The position numbers were made by a program, and so were the translations under genes. 64,000 nt of DNA from Desulfosudis oleivorans Hxd3 (GTDB lineage Bacteria; Desulfobacterota; Desulfobacteria; Desulfobacterales; Desulfosudaceae), in the NCBI RefSeq assembly GCF_000018405.1, contig NC_009943.1, positions 1,553,001 to 1,617,000 on the forward strand, given 5' to 3'. The notes below the pieces were generated by a model. It searched no databases and was not told the origin of the DNA. It saw only the letters and a program-made list of their open reading frames with translations. Positions 55,141 through 63,867 of this stretch are shown here, one piece after another. How positions within the stretch are numbered: the stretch's first letter is position 1; the number at the start of each line of letters is the position of its first letter.

Positions 55141-55168
55141 AACCCGGAAGTTTCATGAAATATTCAGG
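55141..55168. repeat. Decayed CCCGGATATTTCATGA solo repeat
   Basis: AACCCGGAAGTTTCATGAAA is followed by TATTCAGG, the two terminal sequences of the element family joined without a body. Confidence 0.55.
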
Positions 55169-55218
55169 CAGTCGACAATCATAATAATATTTTAAATATT
55201 TTAAGGAGGTCAAAGAAG

Positions 55219-55662
55219 ATGAGTGACATGCAACTGCTGATCATTGATGATGAAGAGAGGTTTGTCAAAACCACCCAGGCCCTGCTGGAGCGTAAAGGGG
55301 TTCACACCCATGTGGCCACCAACGGGACCGATGCCATGCAGGTGCTTGAAAAGGAGCGGGTGGACGTGGTGGTGCTTGACATCAAGATGCCCGGCCTGGA
55401 CGGCATAGAGACCCTGCGGGTGATAAAAAAACGGTATCCACTGGTGGAGGTGATCATGCTTACCGGCCATGCGTCGGCGGAAACCGCCGTGGAAGGCATG
55501 AACCTGGGGGCCTTTGACTACCTGATGAAGCCGTGCGATGTGGAAAAGCTGCTGGAAAAAGCCGAGGCGGCTTATGAGAAAAAAGTCGCGCAGGCGGAAA
55601 AGGCCCGGAAAGAGAAGATCGACAAAATCATCAGCGACCCCCTGGAGGCCCTCAAAAAATAG
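55219..55662 (+). CDS. Single-domain response regulator
   Basis: A 147-residue receiver. LLIIDDEERFV, VVVLDIKMPGLDG, MLTGHAS and LMKPCDV carry the active-site residues. A charged helix (AYEKKVAQAEKARKEKIDKI) ends it. AAGGAGGTCAAAGAAG precedes ATG 55219. No output domain. Confidence 0.88.
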   Translation: MSDMQLLIIDDEERFVKTTQALLERKGVHTHVATNGTDAMQVLEKERVDVVVLDIKMPGLDGIETLRVIKKRYPLVEVIMLTGHASAETAVEGMNLGAFDYLMKPCDVEKLLEKAEAAYEKKVAQAEKARKEKIDKIISDPLEALKK

Positions 55663-55952
55663 CAGCAGGCCATGGGATGATGAAAACCATAACCGGGGCG
55701 CGGTATGCCGTGTCCCGGTCTTTTACCCATTACCCGTCGCCGCCGCTCAACCGGTTGCGACTGTATACGGCCGTACAAAAAAATCGGAAACCCTGTTGCC
55801 GGTTTATCTTTGAAGACAAAAAAAAACATGGTAGCCTGCTTTTTTGAAAATTTCATGGACATTTTGTTGCATCGGCCGTTTGCGCCGGCGTGACAGCCGG
55901 AGCATTAAAGTTTCAGGCAGGAGACACCATTCGGACATGAAGGAGCCGTGTC
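55663..55952. other. Intergenic region between two receiver genes
   Basis: No gene seen. Only a weak sigma-54-like site near 55855 was noted. Confidence 0.5.
55855..55871 (+). promoter_or_regulatory. Weak sigma-54-like promoter
   Basis: ATGGACATTTTGTTGCA has TTGCA and the GG-GC spacing of ten bases, but its -24 box (TGGAC) is imperfect. About 82 bases before the next receiver gene. Confidence 0.4.
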
Positions 55953-56378
55953 ATGACGACTGCGAGCGTGTTACTGGTGGATGACGAGGAGGCCTTTGCC
56001 ACCTCCAACGCAAAACTTCTGAGCAACCGGGGGTATGATGCCCGAACCGCCCTGGACGGCAAAGCGGCACTTCAGGTGCTTGCGGAAAACAACATCGACG
56101 TGACCGTGCTGGATGTGCGCATGCCCGGAATGGACGGTATTTCTCTGCTCACGGAGATCAAGAAGCGGTTTCCCCTGGTGGAGGTGATCATGCTCAGCGG
56201 CCAGGCAACGTTTGAAACGGCGGTGGAGGGTCTCAAACTGGGCGCCAGCGACTATCTGATGAAACCCTGTCAGATCAGCGACCTTGTCGGCAAAATCGAG
56301 GAAGCTCTGGAAAAGCGCAAAATAAACGAAGAGAAACAGCGGTACGAGGCGGCCCGTGAACAGAAGGGGGCCTCATGA
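55953..56378 (+). CDS. Single-domain response regulator
   Basis: A 141-residue receiver. LLVDDEEAFA, VTVLDVRMPGMDG, MLSGQAT and LMKPCQI carry the active-site residues, followed by a charged helical tail (KRKINEEKQRYEAAREQ). Close paralogue of the two receivers on either side. Confidence 0.88.
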   Translation: MTTASVLLVDDEEAFATSNAKLLSNRGYDARTALDGKAALQVLAENNIDVTVLDVRMPGMDGISLLTEIKKRFPLVEVIMLSGQATFETAVEGLKLGASDYLMKPCQISDLVGKIEEALEKRKINEEKQRYEAAREQKGAS

Positions 56379-56405
56379 TCTTCCGCCAGGACAATATTCG
56401 AGTTC

Positions 56406-56435
56406 AACCCGGATATTTTATGAAATATCCGGGTT
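56406..56435. repeat. Perfect solo hairpin of the CCCGGATATT family
   Basis: AACCCGGATATTT and AAATATCCGGGTT form a perfect 13-bp stem with loop TATG, inserted between two receiver genes and 13 bases before the start of the second. Confidence 0.8.
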
Positions 56436-56448
56436 AAGGGTGAGTGCA

Positions 56449-56868
56449 ATGGTCAATGTGCTTTTCGTGGATGATGAGGCCGGTTTTCTGGATATCATTA
56501 CCAAGCGAATGACAAAGCGGGGCGTGGCGTCCGTGGGCATCGCCGACGGGGAAGAGGCCTTGTCGCTGATTGAAAAGCAGCCCTTTGATGTGGTGGTGCT
56601 GGACGTCAGAATGCCGGGCTGCAGAAGCGGCATCGAGATTCTCAAGGAGATCAAGACCCGGTGGCCCCTGGTGGAGGTGATCATGCTGACCGGGCATGCC
56701 CTGCTGGAAGTGGCAAAAACCGGAATGGAAAACGGCGCGTTTGATTATCTTGTCAAACCGGCCGATTTTGATGAACTGTACTACAAGATCAGAGATGCCG
56801 GCCAGAAGAAAAAGCTGCAGGAAACAAAGATAAAGGGAATTGACGATATCATGAAGAAACAGGTGTAA
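56449..56868 (+). CDS. Single-domain response regulator
   Basis: A 139-residue receiver. VLFVDDEAGFL, VVVLDVRMPGCRSG, MLTGHA and LVKPADF carry the active-site residues; unlike its neighbours it has Ala in place of Cys after the switch Lys-Pro. The start at 56449 is chosen because the receiver fold begins there. Followed by the TauE/SafE permease 36 bases later. Confidence 0.87.
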   Translation: MVNVLFVDDEAGFLDIITKRMTKRGVASVGIADGEEALSLIEKQPFDVVVLDVRMPGCRSGIEILKEIKTRWPLVEVIMLTGHALLEVAKTGMENGAFDYLVKPADFDELYYKIRDAGQKKKLQETKIKGIDDIMKKQV

Positions 56869-56904
56869 CGGAAACAGAAAACGAGAATGAAAAGGAGAAA
56901 ATCT

Positions 56905-58188
56905 ATGGGGTTCTTGACAAAAGCGGGCCAGTTCATGTACGCGGGCGCGCGGGCCCATGCAGAATGGGAAATCACCATGGCCAGGAACATTCTGGGGGAC
57001 AGAAGGCGGCTTTTCGTGCTGGGGTTGATGCTGCTGCCGATCCTCATCGGCGGCTATGTTTTCGCCGACGAGATCGCCAACGGGATTCCCCAATATCTGG
57101 GAGGGAAACACGCTTACAGCCCCTCGTTTTTTACCACTAAGATCTTTATCGCCTCGATTCTGATCGGACTCTGCGCGGGCCTGATCACCGGGTGCATCGG
57201 CGCGGGCGGCGGGTTCATCATCGCCCCGGCCCTGATGAGCGCCGGCATCAAGGGCATCCTGGCGGTGGGTACCGACCTGTTTCATATTTTTGCCAAGGCG
57301 ATCATGGGAAGCGTGCTCCACAGAAAGCTGGGCAACATTTCGGTGGTGCTGGCCGTCACCTTTCTGATCGGTTCCATCGGCGGCGCCACCCTGGGCGGGT
57401 GGATCAACCGGGTGCTCTATGAGATCAACCCCATCATCAGTGATGCTTTTATTACCACCATCTACGTGGTGATGCTGGGGGCTTTGGGGCTCTACGCCCT
57501 TACCGATTTTCTCAAGGCCAGAAAGGCGACCGGCGGTGGTGGTGATTTTCACGGCGGCAAGGATGAAGGCGTGGATATGGGCAACCTGCCCAAGAAACTC
57601 CAGGGCATGAACATGGCCCCCATGGTCACCTTTGACCAGGGCCTGGTTCCCGGCGGCCGCCGCATCTCCGCGTGGTTCCTTATCTTAAGCGGATTTTTCG
57701 TCGGCCTGGCAGCCGCGATCATGGGCGTGGGCGGCGGGTTTCTGACCTTTCCCATCTTTGTCTATATCCTGGGCGTCTCTTCCATGACCACGGTGGGAAC
57801 CGATATTTTTCAGATCGTTTTCACCGCCGGGTATGCGGCCATCGGCCAGTACGCCATTTTCGGCTTTATCTTCTATACACTGGCCATGGGCATGCTGCTG
57901 GGGTCGCTGGTCGGTATTCAGATCGGCGCCATGACCACCAAGGTGGTCAAAGGGGTCACCATTCGGGGATTCTACGCCATGGCCGTTCTGGCCGGGTTTG
58001 TCAACCGGTTCTTTGCCCTGCCCGCCAAGCTCTCCTCGGTGGGGGCCTTTCCGCTTTCAAAGGAGACCGCCGCTGTTCTGGATGCCATCGGTATCTGGCT
58101 CTTCTTTGTTCTTATCGGCATTTTCGCGGTCTGGGTCATCGGCACCTTTGTACTGAACATCAAGACACTTAAAGGCGGGGAGGCATAA
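56905..58188 (+). CDS. TauE/SafE-family sulfite/organosulfonate-type exporter
   Basis: A 427-residue membrane protein. After an N-terminal cytoplasmic part and one helix come two similar halves of about four helices each: ITGCIGAGGGFIIAPALMSAGIKGILAVGTDLFH and AAIMGVGGGFLTFPIFVYILGVSSMTTVGTDIF. These two GxGGG..GTD repeats are the signature of the family, which exports sulfite or sulfonates or takes up such anions. AAGGAG lies before ATG 56905. It follows a receiver and precedes a membrane protein, forming another receiver-permease pair. In a sulfate reducer a sulfur-oxyanion role is plausible. Confidence 0.88.
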   Translation: MGFLTKAGQFMYAGARAHAEWEITMARNILGDRRRLFVLGLMLLPILIGGYVFADEIANGIPQYLGGKHAYSPSFFTTKIFIASILIGLCAGLITGCIGAGGGFIIAPALMSAGIKGILAVGTDLFHIFAKAIMGSVLHRKLGNISVVLAVTFLIGSIGGATLGGWINRVLYEINPIISDAFITTIYVVMLGALGLYALTDFLKARKATGGGGDFHGGKDEGVDMGNLPKKLQGMNMAPMVTFDQGLVPGGRRISAWFLILSGFFVGLAAAIMGVGGGFLTFPIFVYILGVSSMTTVGTDIFQIVFTAGYAAIGQYAIFGFIFYTLAMGMLLGSLVGIQIGAMTTKVVKGVTIRGFYAMAVLAGFVNRFFALPAKLSSVGAFPLSKETAAVLDAIGIWLFFVLIGIFAVWVIGTFVLNIKTLKGGEA

Positions 58189-58192
58189 TACC

Positions 58193-58882
58193 ATGATATC
58201 CAGCAAGAAAGAATTTTACGGGGGCGCCGCCATGATGGCCGGGTTTCTCGTGGTCCTGGTCGCCATGTTCCTGCCCCTGTTTGAAGGGAAAAACGGACTG
58301 AACTACCTTGATGATCTGTTTAACTCCATTTCCAAGGGATCGGCGTACTATATTCCCGGCGTTGCCGATGAGGTCCAAAAAACGCAGGTCGGCAAACAGA
58401 TAACCGTCACACTGGCCTATGAAACCGATACCCAGGCCGGGGAAAGCGCCCTGCTGTTTAAGAAGGCCGGGGCTTCCGCACGGATGGAGGGGGCCAAGGT
58501 GTCGGTGACCGGCGATTTCGGTGAAATTCTGGGGGCCTGTCTGGCGGATGCCGACACCCTGTTCCACAACGACGGCGAAGCGCTTCAGGCCAAGTACGGG
58601 ATCGAGGGGAAAAGGGTGCTGTTCAACTGGTGGAACACCCTGAAAGCCATGCAGAAGGAGCTTAACCGCCAGGAGCGGTTTGCCGAGGGCAAGGTGGTCT
58701 ACACGGTCATGACCCGTGCGGTGGAGTGTTCCTACAATTACTATACGGTTGTACCGGACCGCATCACTGACCGGTTGGGCATCGTTATGTTTGCGCTGAT
58801 TTTCTACGTGGTCTACACCCTGTGGTATGGATATGCGATTCTTTTCCTTTTTGAAGGATGGGGGTTGCAGATCAGCCACTGA
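58193..58882 (+). CDS. Membrane protein co-transcribed with the TauE/SafE permease
   Basis: A 229-residue protein. One hydrophobic helix near the N-terminus (AAMMAGFLVVLVAMFLPLF), a periplasmic-side domain of ~150 residues with QITVTLAYETDTQAGE, and one helix at the C-terminus (LGIVMFALIFYVVYTLWYGYAIL). Four bases after the permease gene, so it is likely its partner. No known family recognised. Confidence 0.65.
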   Translation: MISSKKEFYGGAAMMAGFLVVLVAMFLPLFEGKNGLNYLDDLFNSISKGSAYYIPGVADEVQKTQVGKQITVTLAYETDTQAGESALLFKKAGASARMEGAKVSVTGDFGEILGACLADADTLFHNDGEALQAKYGIEGKRVLFNWWNTLKAMQKELNRQERFAEGKVVYTVMTRAVECSYNYYTVVPDRITDRLGIVMFALIFYVVYTLWYGYAILFLFEGWGLQISH

Positions 58883-58900
58883 CCCGGTCGACGGCCGTAG

Positions 58901-59168
58901 CCCGGATATTTCACGAGTTGATTTGGCCGCAGATGCAAGGCGCGGGACATGAAGCTGTAGTCAATCTACCGCGAATGTTCCGCAACACAGCAGATGCGGC
59001 CAAGGCGGCTCGCCCGAAGGGTGAACTTTTTTGATATAAAATTAACGTAAAATGCCTCAAGCCGCTCATGACAGTTTGTATTTTCGAAAAACGCTTGAAT
59101 TTTATTGCAATAGTCTGTTTTTCATATAAAAATTCATCTATGTCGAAAAATTTCATGAAATATTCGGG
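58901..59168 (+). mobile_element. Full-length CCCGGATATTTCATGA-family MITE-like element
   Basis: A 268-bp element with terminal inverted repeats CCCGGATATTTCACGA and TCATGAAATATTCGGG (14 of 16 matches). Its body has ACACAGCAGATGCGGCCAAG, GGCTCGCCCGAAGGGTGAAC, GATATAAAATTAACGTAAAAT and AATTCATCTATGTCG. It has no gene. Copies or parts of it occur at 4011, 11338, 34454, and as solo hairpins at 10276, 55141 and 56406. Ends 16 bases before a small leader frame. Confidence 0.85.
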
Positions 59169-59184
59169 TAGAAGGAGAGGTAAG

Positions 59185-59238
59185 ATGGTTCCGGAGCGCC
59201 GGATTCGTTCCGGCGCTCCGGAACAGTTGATACCATGA
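59185..59238 (+). CDS. 17-codon leader ORF with internal hairpin, coupled to the downstream gene
   Basis: ATG 59185 is preceded by AAGGAGAGG, the only good ribosome site here. The frame reads MVPERRIRSGAPEQLIP and stops at TGA 59236-59238, overlapping the ATG of the next gene (ATGA). The coding part contains a perfect 16-bp stem (59188-59203 and 59209-59224). Either a leader peptide controlling the next gene by translational coupling, or part of a transcript structure. Confidence 0.55.
   Translation: MVPERRIRSGAPEQLIP
59188..59224. promoter_or_regulatory. Perfect 16-bp hairpin before the PEP-synthase-like gene
   Basis: GTTCCGGAGCGCCGGA and TCCGGCGCTCCGGAAC with a five-base loop. No T-run follows. 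It sits between the only ribosome site and the start of the downstream gene. Confidence 0.7.
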
Positions 59239-61847
59239 AGCGACTGATCGACTTTGTAAAGTCCTTTTTTCACAAGCCGCCTCCGGTCGACACAGAGGAT
59301 GTGGAGGGGCTTCGTATCGCCTTTAAGGAGCGGTACCACCATTTCAAGCTGCTGCTCAACGCCAACAATACCGCCCTTGAAACCATGACCGCCATTGAGC
59401 AGGCCCTTGCCGGCCGGCAGCCCTTCGGCATGTCCTTTATCCGGAGCAACTGCATTGCCATCACCGTGAGCCTGATGCGCCTGCTCAAACACCTGGAGCA
59501 GCTTTCCGGCGGTAAATACAACCAGCTCTATGGCCGGTTCGACGAGATATGGAACCGCATCAGCGGCCTGCTTGACCAGAAGAAGGAGACCGTTGACGAC
59601 CGGCTCATCATTCCCCTTTCCGCCGTGGACCGTACCATGGGCGACCTGGTGGGCGGCAAGATGGCCAACCTGGGAGAATTGCGGAACCGGGTGGGACTGA
59701 AGGTTCCCGCCGGGTTCGTGATCACGGCCCGGGCCTATCATCGTTTCATCGAACACAACGACCTTCAGTCCGAGATCGACAGCCGTTTTATCGCCGCCGA
59801 CATCACCGACATGGAGGAGCTCTATACGCTCAGCGCCGGCATTCGGGACCTTATCCTTCAGGCCCGTGTTCCTGAAGACCTGGAACAGCAGATCATGGCG
59901 GCCTGCCGTACCCTGGAGCAGGAGATGGGCGGGCCTGTTTCCATGGCGCTGAGAAGCAGCGCCATGGGCGAGGATTCCGCCGCCAACTCCTTTGCCGGTC
60001 AGTACCGTTCCGAACTCAATGTCCCCGCGGCTGACCTGTTGAAAAAATACAAGGAGATCGTGGCCAGCAAGTACGGGGTCACCGCCATCACCTATCGCCT
60101 GAACCGGGGTGTCCGGGATGAATCCATTGCCATGAGCGCGGGCTGCCTTGCCATGGTGGACGCCCGTTGCGGCGGCGTGATGTATACCCGGAACCCCCTG
60201 GATACCGGCGATGATTCGATCTTTATCAACTCCGCGTGGGGTCTGCCCAAGGCGGTGGTGGACGGCGGCGTGGATTGCGACCTTTTCGTGGTGGGCCGGA
60301 CATCGCCCATGGAGATCTCTTTTCGTGACATCAAGGAAAAGGCAAGCCAGTTCCTCTGTTTTGCCGATAACGGTGTCTGCCAGTTTGAAATCACAGGGGA
60401 AAACAGCGGGCTGCCCTCCATCAGCGACGCGGAAGCCCTGGCTCTGTCGGAACTGGCCCTGCGCATGGAAGACTACTATAGCGCCCCCCAGGACATTGAG
60501 TGGGCCATTTCCCGGGAAGGGACCATCTACATGCTTCAGTGCCGGCCCCTTCAGCAGATGGATACCCTGAAGATAGACTACCCTGAGGCCCTTATCCAGA
60601 AGACTCAGGAGAACCTGCTGACATCCGGCGGCACCCTTATCTGCCCCGGGGTTGCCGCCGGCAGGGTGTTTATCGTCCATAATCCTGACGACATGATCCA
60701 TTTTCCCCAGGGCGGGATACTGGTGACCCGGCAGGCGTTGCCGGTGTGGGCCTCGCTGCTCAACCGGGCCGCCGCCGTGCTCACCGAGCACGGCACCTTT
60801 GCCGGCCACCTGGCCAATGTCTCCCGTGAATTCAAGGTGCCGGCCATCTTCGGCCTGCACGGCATCACCACCCTGCTGAACAACGGGGACGAGGTGACGG
60901 TGGACACCGGCCGCTCCAGCGTGTACCGGGGTATCATTGATCTGCCGAAACCGGTGGAGACCGCCGGTACAAGCATCATTGAAGGCAGCCCGGTGTATCA
61001 GCTGCTGCAGGAGGTCAGCCGGCACATTCTGCCGCTGAATCTTCTGGACCCCTATTCGCCGGACTTCAAGCCTGAAAACTGCACAACCTTTCATGACATC
61101 ACCCGTTTTTCTCACGAAAAATCGGTTCAGGAGATGTTTAATTTCGGCAGGGACCACAATTTTTCCGAGCGCTCCAGCAAGCAGCTCTACTACAAAGTTC
61201 CCATGCAGTGGTGGATACTGAACCTGGACGACGGAGTCCGGGAAGGGGCCGGCCAGGGAAAGTATATCCACCTGGAGGAGATCGCCTCCATTCCCATGCT
61301 GGCCCTGTGGGAAGGGATCGTGGCCGTGCCCTGGGACGGCCCCCCGCCCATCGATAACAGGGGGCTGGCCTCGGTGATGTTCCGTTCCACCACCAACCGG
61401 GACCTGGCCTCCTACAGCCGTTCCGCCTACACAGAGCGCAACTATTTTATGATTTCAAAGAATTTCTGCAGCCTCTCCTCCCGGCTGGGATACCATTTTT
61501 CCATAGTTGAAGCCCTGGTCAGCGAGCGAACCACTGAAAACTATATCAGTTTCCGGTTCAAGGGCGGGGCCGCGGACAGCCAGCGCCGGATTCGGCGAAT
61601 CCGGTTTATCGCCGATATTCTTACTCAGCATGCTTTCCGGGTGGAGCTGAACCGGGACAACCTGGTGGCCCGGGTGGAGGGATTTGAACTGCCGTATATG
61701 CTGGAAAGGATCAGGATTCTGGGGTACCTGCTGCTGCATACCCGTCAGCTGGACATGATCATGTCCAATGAATCGGCCATTGCCTATTACCGGCAAAAGA
61801 TCGACAGGGACATTAACAGCACGGTCCTGGCCGGTTCCACCGGATAG
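59235..61847 (+). CDS. PEP-synthase-like phosphotransferase with unusual C-terminus
   Basis: An 870-residue protein. Residues ~1-115 are unfamiliar, ~125-440 form a pyruvate-phosphate-dikinase ATP-grasp (GGKMANLGELRNRVGLKVP; RSSAMGEDSAANSFAGQY; DIEWAI), and ~470-580 the phospho-His domain (TEHGTFAGHLANVSREFKVP, catalytic His525). The last ~280 residues do not look like the PEP/pyruvate TIM barrel of true PEP synthase, so the phosphoryl acceptor may be something else, possibly a signalling partner (inference). It has no ribosome site of its own and overlaps a leader frame. Located between the TauE unit and a kinase. Confidence 0.8.
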   Translation: MKRLIDFVKSFFHKPPPVDTEDVEGLRIAFKERYHHFKLLLNANNTALETMTAIEQALAGRQPFGMSFIRSNCIAITVSLMRLLKHLEQLSGGKYNQLYGRFDEIWNRISGLLDQKKETVDDRLIIPLSAVDRTMGDLVGGKMANLGELRNRVGLKVPAGFVITARAYHRFIEHNDLQSEIDSRFIAADITDMEELYTLSAGIRDLILQARVPEDLEQQIMAACRTLEQEMGGPVSMALRSSAMGEDSAANSFAGQYRSELNVPAADLLKKYKEIVASKYGVTAITYRLNRGVRDESIAMSAGCLAMVDARCGGVMYTRNPLDTGDDSIFINSAWGLPKAVVDGGVDCDLFVVGRTSPMEISFRDIKEKASQFLCFADNGVCQFEITGENSGLPSISDAEALALSELALRMEDYYSAPQDIEWAISREGTIYMLQCRPLQQMDTLKIDYPEALIQKTQENLLTSGGTLICPGVAAGRVFIVHNPDDMIHFPQGGILVTRQALPVWASLLNRAAAVLTEHGTFAGHLANVSREFKVPAIFGLHGITTLLNNGDEVTVDTGRSSVYRGIIDLPKPVETAGTSIIEGSPVYQLLQEVSRHILPLNLLDPYSPDFKPENCTTFHDITRFSHEKSVQEMFNFGRDHNFSERSSKQLYYKVPMQWWILNLDDGVREGAGQGKYIHLEEIASIPMLALWEGIVAVPWDGPPPIDNRGLASVMFRSTTNRDLASYSRSAYTERNYFMISKNFCSLSSRLGYHFSIVEALVSERTTENYISFRFKGGAADSQRRIRRIRFIADILTQHAFRVELNRDNLVARVEGFELPYMLERIRILGYLLLHTRQLDMIMSNESAIAYYRQKIDRDINSTVLAGSTG

Positions 61848-61877
61848 GGCCGCGGTTCGGTGGCCGTTCCTTTTGAC

Positions 61878-61894
61878 CCGGCACGCTCTTTGCT
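61878..61894 (+). promoter_or_regulatory. Sigma-54 promoter of the kinase gene
   Basis: CCGGCACGCTCTTTGCT has GGCAC and TTGCT with the required ten-base spacing; 116 bases before the kinase start. Confidence 0.75.
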
Positions 61895-62009
61895 GATGCT
61901 TCTGGTTGGGTCGATGCGCCTTGACGGACATATAAATGATCTGTAATATCCTTTTTTGCCCGGCGGCCGGGGCACTGAAAAAGCATCTGCCCGCTGACAG
62001 GGGCCAACC

Positions 62010-63785
62010 TTGCGCAATGAAAGTGAGGCGGAAGTGGAACCAACAACAGACGTTGCCAGACGGGAGACAGGCGTTTCGGCGAGACCTGCCGGTAAACAGT
62101 CCGATGCCTACTATTTTCAGTTGACCCGGCGACTGATACTGACGGTCATCGTGGTCTCCTTTACGCCCATGATCATGGTCATCGCCATTCTCCTGCACCA
62201 GTTTCACGCCTCCTATCATGAAAAGACCTACGCCCACCTAAACGAGGTGGTGCTGAAACACAAGCAGAACATCGACACCTTCCTGAAGGAAAAGCTGGCC
62301 AATATCCATGAATTGACCATCACCACCCCGGTGATGACCCTGTCGGACAAGATGCTGCTGGAGAGGGAGTTGCAGAACCTGAAGACCGCCTATGGCGATG
62401 TGTTTGTTGACCTGGGCGTGGTGGACGCGGCCGGCCGGCAGGCCACCTATGCCGGTCCCTACCAGCTGGATAATGCCTTTTACGGAAATGCCGCGTGGTT
62501 CCAGAAGGCGATCTCTCAATTTTACTACGTCAGTGACGTGTTCATGGGGCTTCGGGGAAGCCCCCATTTTATTATTACCGTGCGGCGATACATCAACGAC
62601 GTTCCCTGGGTGGTCCGGGCCACCATTGATTTCAAGGCGTTTAACACCCTGGTGGAAAACCTGCGGCTGGGCCGTACCGGGTTTGCCTTTATCATCAACC
62701 GCAACGGCGAATTCCAGACCCGTCCCCCCATGGGCGGACTGTCGGAAGACATTCGCTATGAGGAGATAACCTCCCGGCTGTCGCGGTCTCATGAAAAGGT
62801 TTTGATATTTGAGCAAGAAGACACATCCGGGAGTGAAAATATTTACGCGGTGGCCGGCCTGAAGGACAACAACTGGCTTCTGGTGCTCAGGCAGGAAAAA
62901 CAGGACGCTTTTGCCGAGTTCAACCGCATGGCACAGATCGCCGGACTGATTTTTGCCCTTGGCGGCATGGGCATCATCATCATGGCCGTGGTTCTGTCCC
63001 GGCGCATGGTGCGCCGGATTCAGAAGGCGGACAGTGAAACACAGACCTTAAACCAGCAGGTGATCGAAACCGGCAAGCTGGCCTCGGTGGGAGAACTGGC
63101 CGCCGGCATTGCCCATGAAATAAACAATCCCGTGGCCATCATGGTGGAGGAGGCGGGATGGATCGGGGACCTTCTGGACGAAGAAGAGTTTTCGGAAAAC
63201 GCCAATCTAGAGGAGATGCGCCGGGCCATTACACAGATCGGCACCCAGGGCAGGCGCTGCAAGGAGATCACCCATAAATTGCTGAGTTTTGCCCGCAAAA
63301 CCGACTCCACCATCAAGGATGTGCAGCTCAATGAGCTGATTTCCGAAATTGTTCAGCTCTCCGGCCAGATGGCCAAATCCAGCAAGATCACCATCACCAC
63401 GGATCTGACCCCGGACCTGCCCTATGTGACCCTGTCACCGTCGGAAATGCAGCAGGTGATGCTCAACCTGATCAACAATGCCATGGACGCCATGGAAAAG
63501 ACCGGGGGCGCGATTCATATCTCAACCAAGATGAGCAAACTGGAAAAAGACCATATTGTGATCATTGTGGAGGATACCGGCCCCGGCATTCCGGAGGCCA
63601 ACCTGCCGTTTATTTTCAACCCCTTTTTTACCACCAAGCCGGTGGGCAAGGGGACCGGGCTGGGGCTTTCCATCTGCTACGGGATTGTTGAAAAGATGGG
63701 GGGTAAGATTGATGTGACCAGCAAGGTAGGGGAGGGGACCCGGTTCCGGGTGTGGATTCCCTACCAGCAGCCGGAACCGAAGTAG
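62010..63785 (+). CDS. dCache-type sensor histidine kinase 3
   Basis: A 591-residue protein starting at TTG 62010 with AGGGG seven bases before; no in-frame ATG precedes the first helix. A ~35-residue cytoplasmic N-terminus, TM1 (~40-62), double-Cache sensor (FVDLGVVDAAGRQATYAGPY; VFMGLRGSPHFIITVRR), TM2 (~310-332), kinase core with His in GELAAGIAHEINNPVAIMVE, N-box NLINNAMDAMEK, and G-boxes DTGPGIPE and GKGTGLGLSI. Followed by a receiver gene that runs off the window. Confidence 0.88.
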   Translation: MRNESEAEVEPTTDVARRETGVSARPAGKQSDAYYFQLTRRLILTVIVVSFTPMIMVIAILLHQFHASYHEKTYAHLNEVVLKHKQNIDTFLKEKLANIHELTITTPVMTLSDKMLLERELQNLKTAYGDVFVDLGVVDAAGRQATYAGPYQLDNAFYGNAAWFQKAISQFYYVSDVFMGLRGSPHFIITVRRYINDVPWVVRATIDFKAFNTLVENLRLGRTGFAFIINRNGEFQTRPPMGGLSEDIRYEEITSRLSRSHEKVLIFEQEDTSGSENIYAVAGLKDNNWLLVLRQEKQDAFAEFNRMAQIAGLIFALGGMGIIIMAVVLSRRMVRRIQKADSETQTLNQQVIETGKLASVGELAAGIAHEINNPVAIMVEEAGWIGDLLDEEEFSENANLEEMRRAITQIGTQGRRCKEITHKLLSFARKTDSTIKDVQLNELISEIVQLSGQMAKSSKITITTDLTPDLPYVTLSPSEMQQVMLNLINNAMDAMEKTGGAIHISTKMSKLEKDHIVIIVEDTGPGIPEANLPFIFNPFFTTKPVGKGTGLGLSICYGIVEKMGGKIDVTSKVGEGTRFRVWIPYQQPEPK

Positions 63786-63867
63786 GCGGAGCCGTTCATG
63801 ACCGACCAGACACAGATGCATAACAGAAAATCAACATATTGTAAAAAACGAGATAAAGGAGAAGATC

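Noticed and set aside
58911-61271. 786-codon minus-strand open frame opposite the PEP-synthase-like gene
   Set aside because: It is a third-position GC shadow: low complexity (His, Gly, Val-rich), no ribosome site, and the plus strand has clear family motifs.
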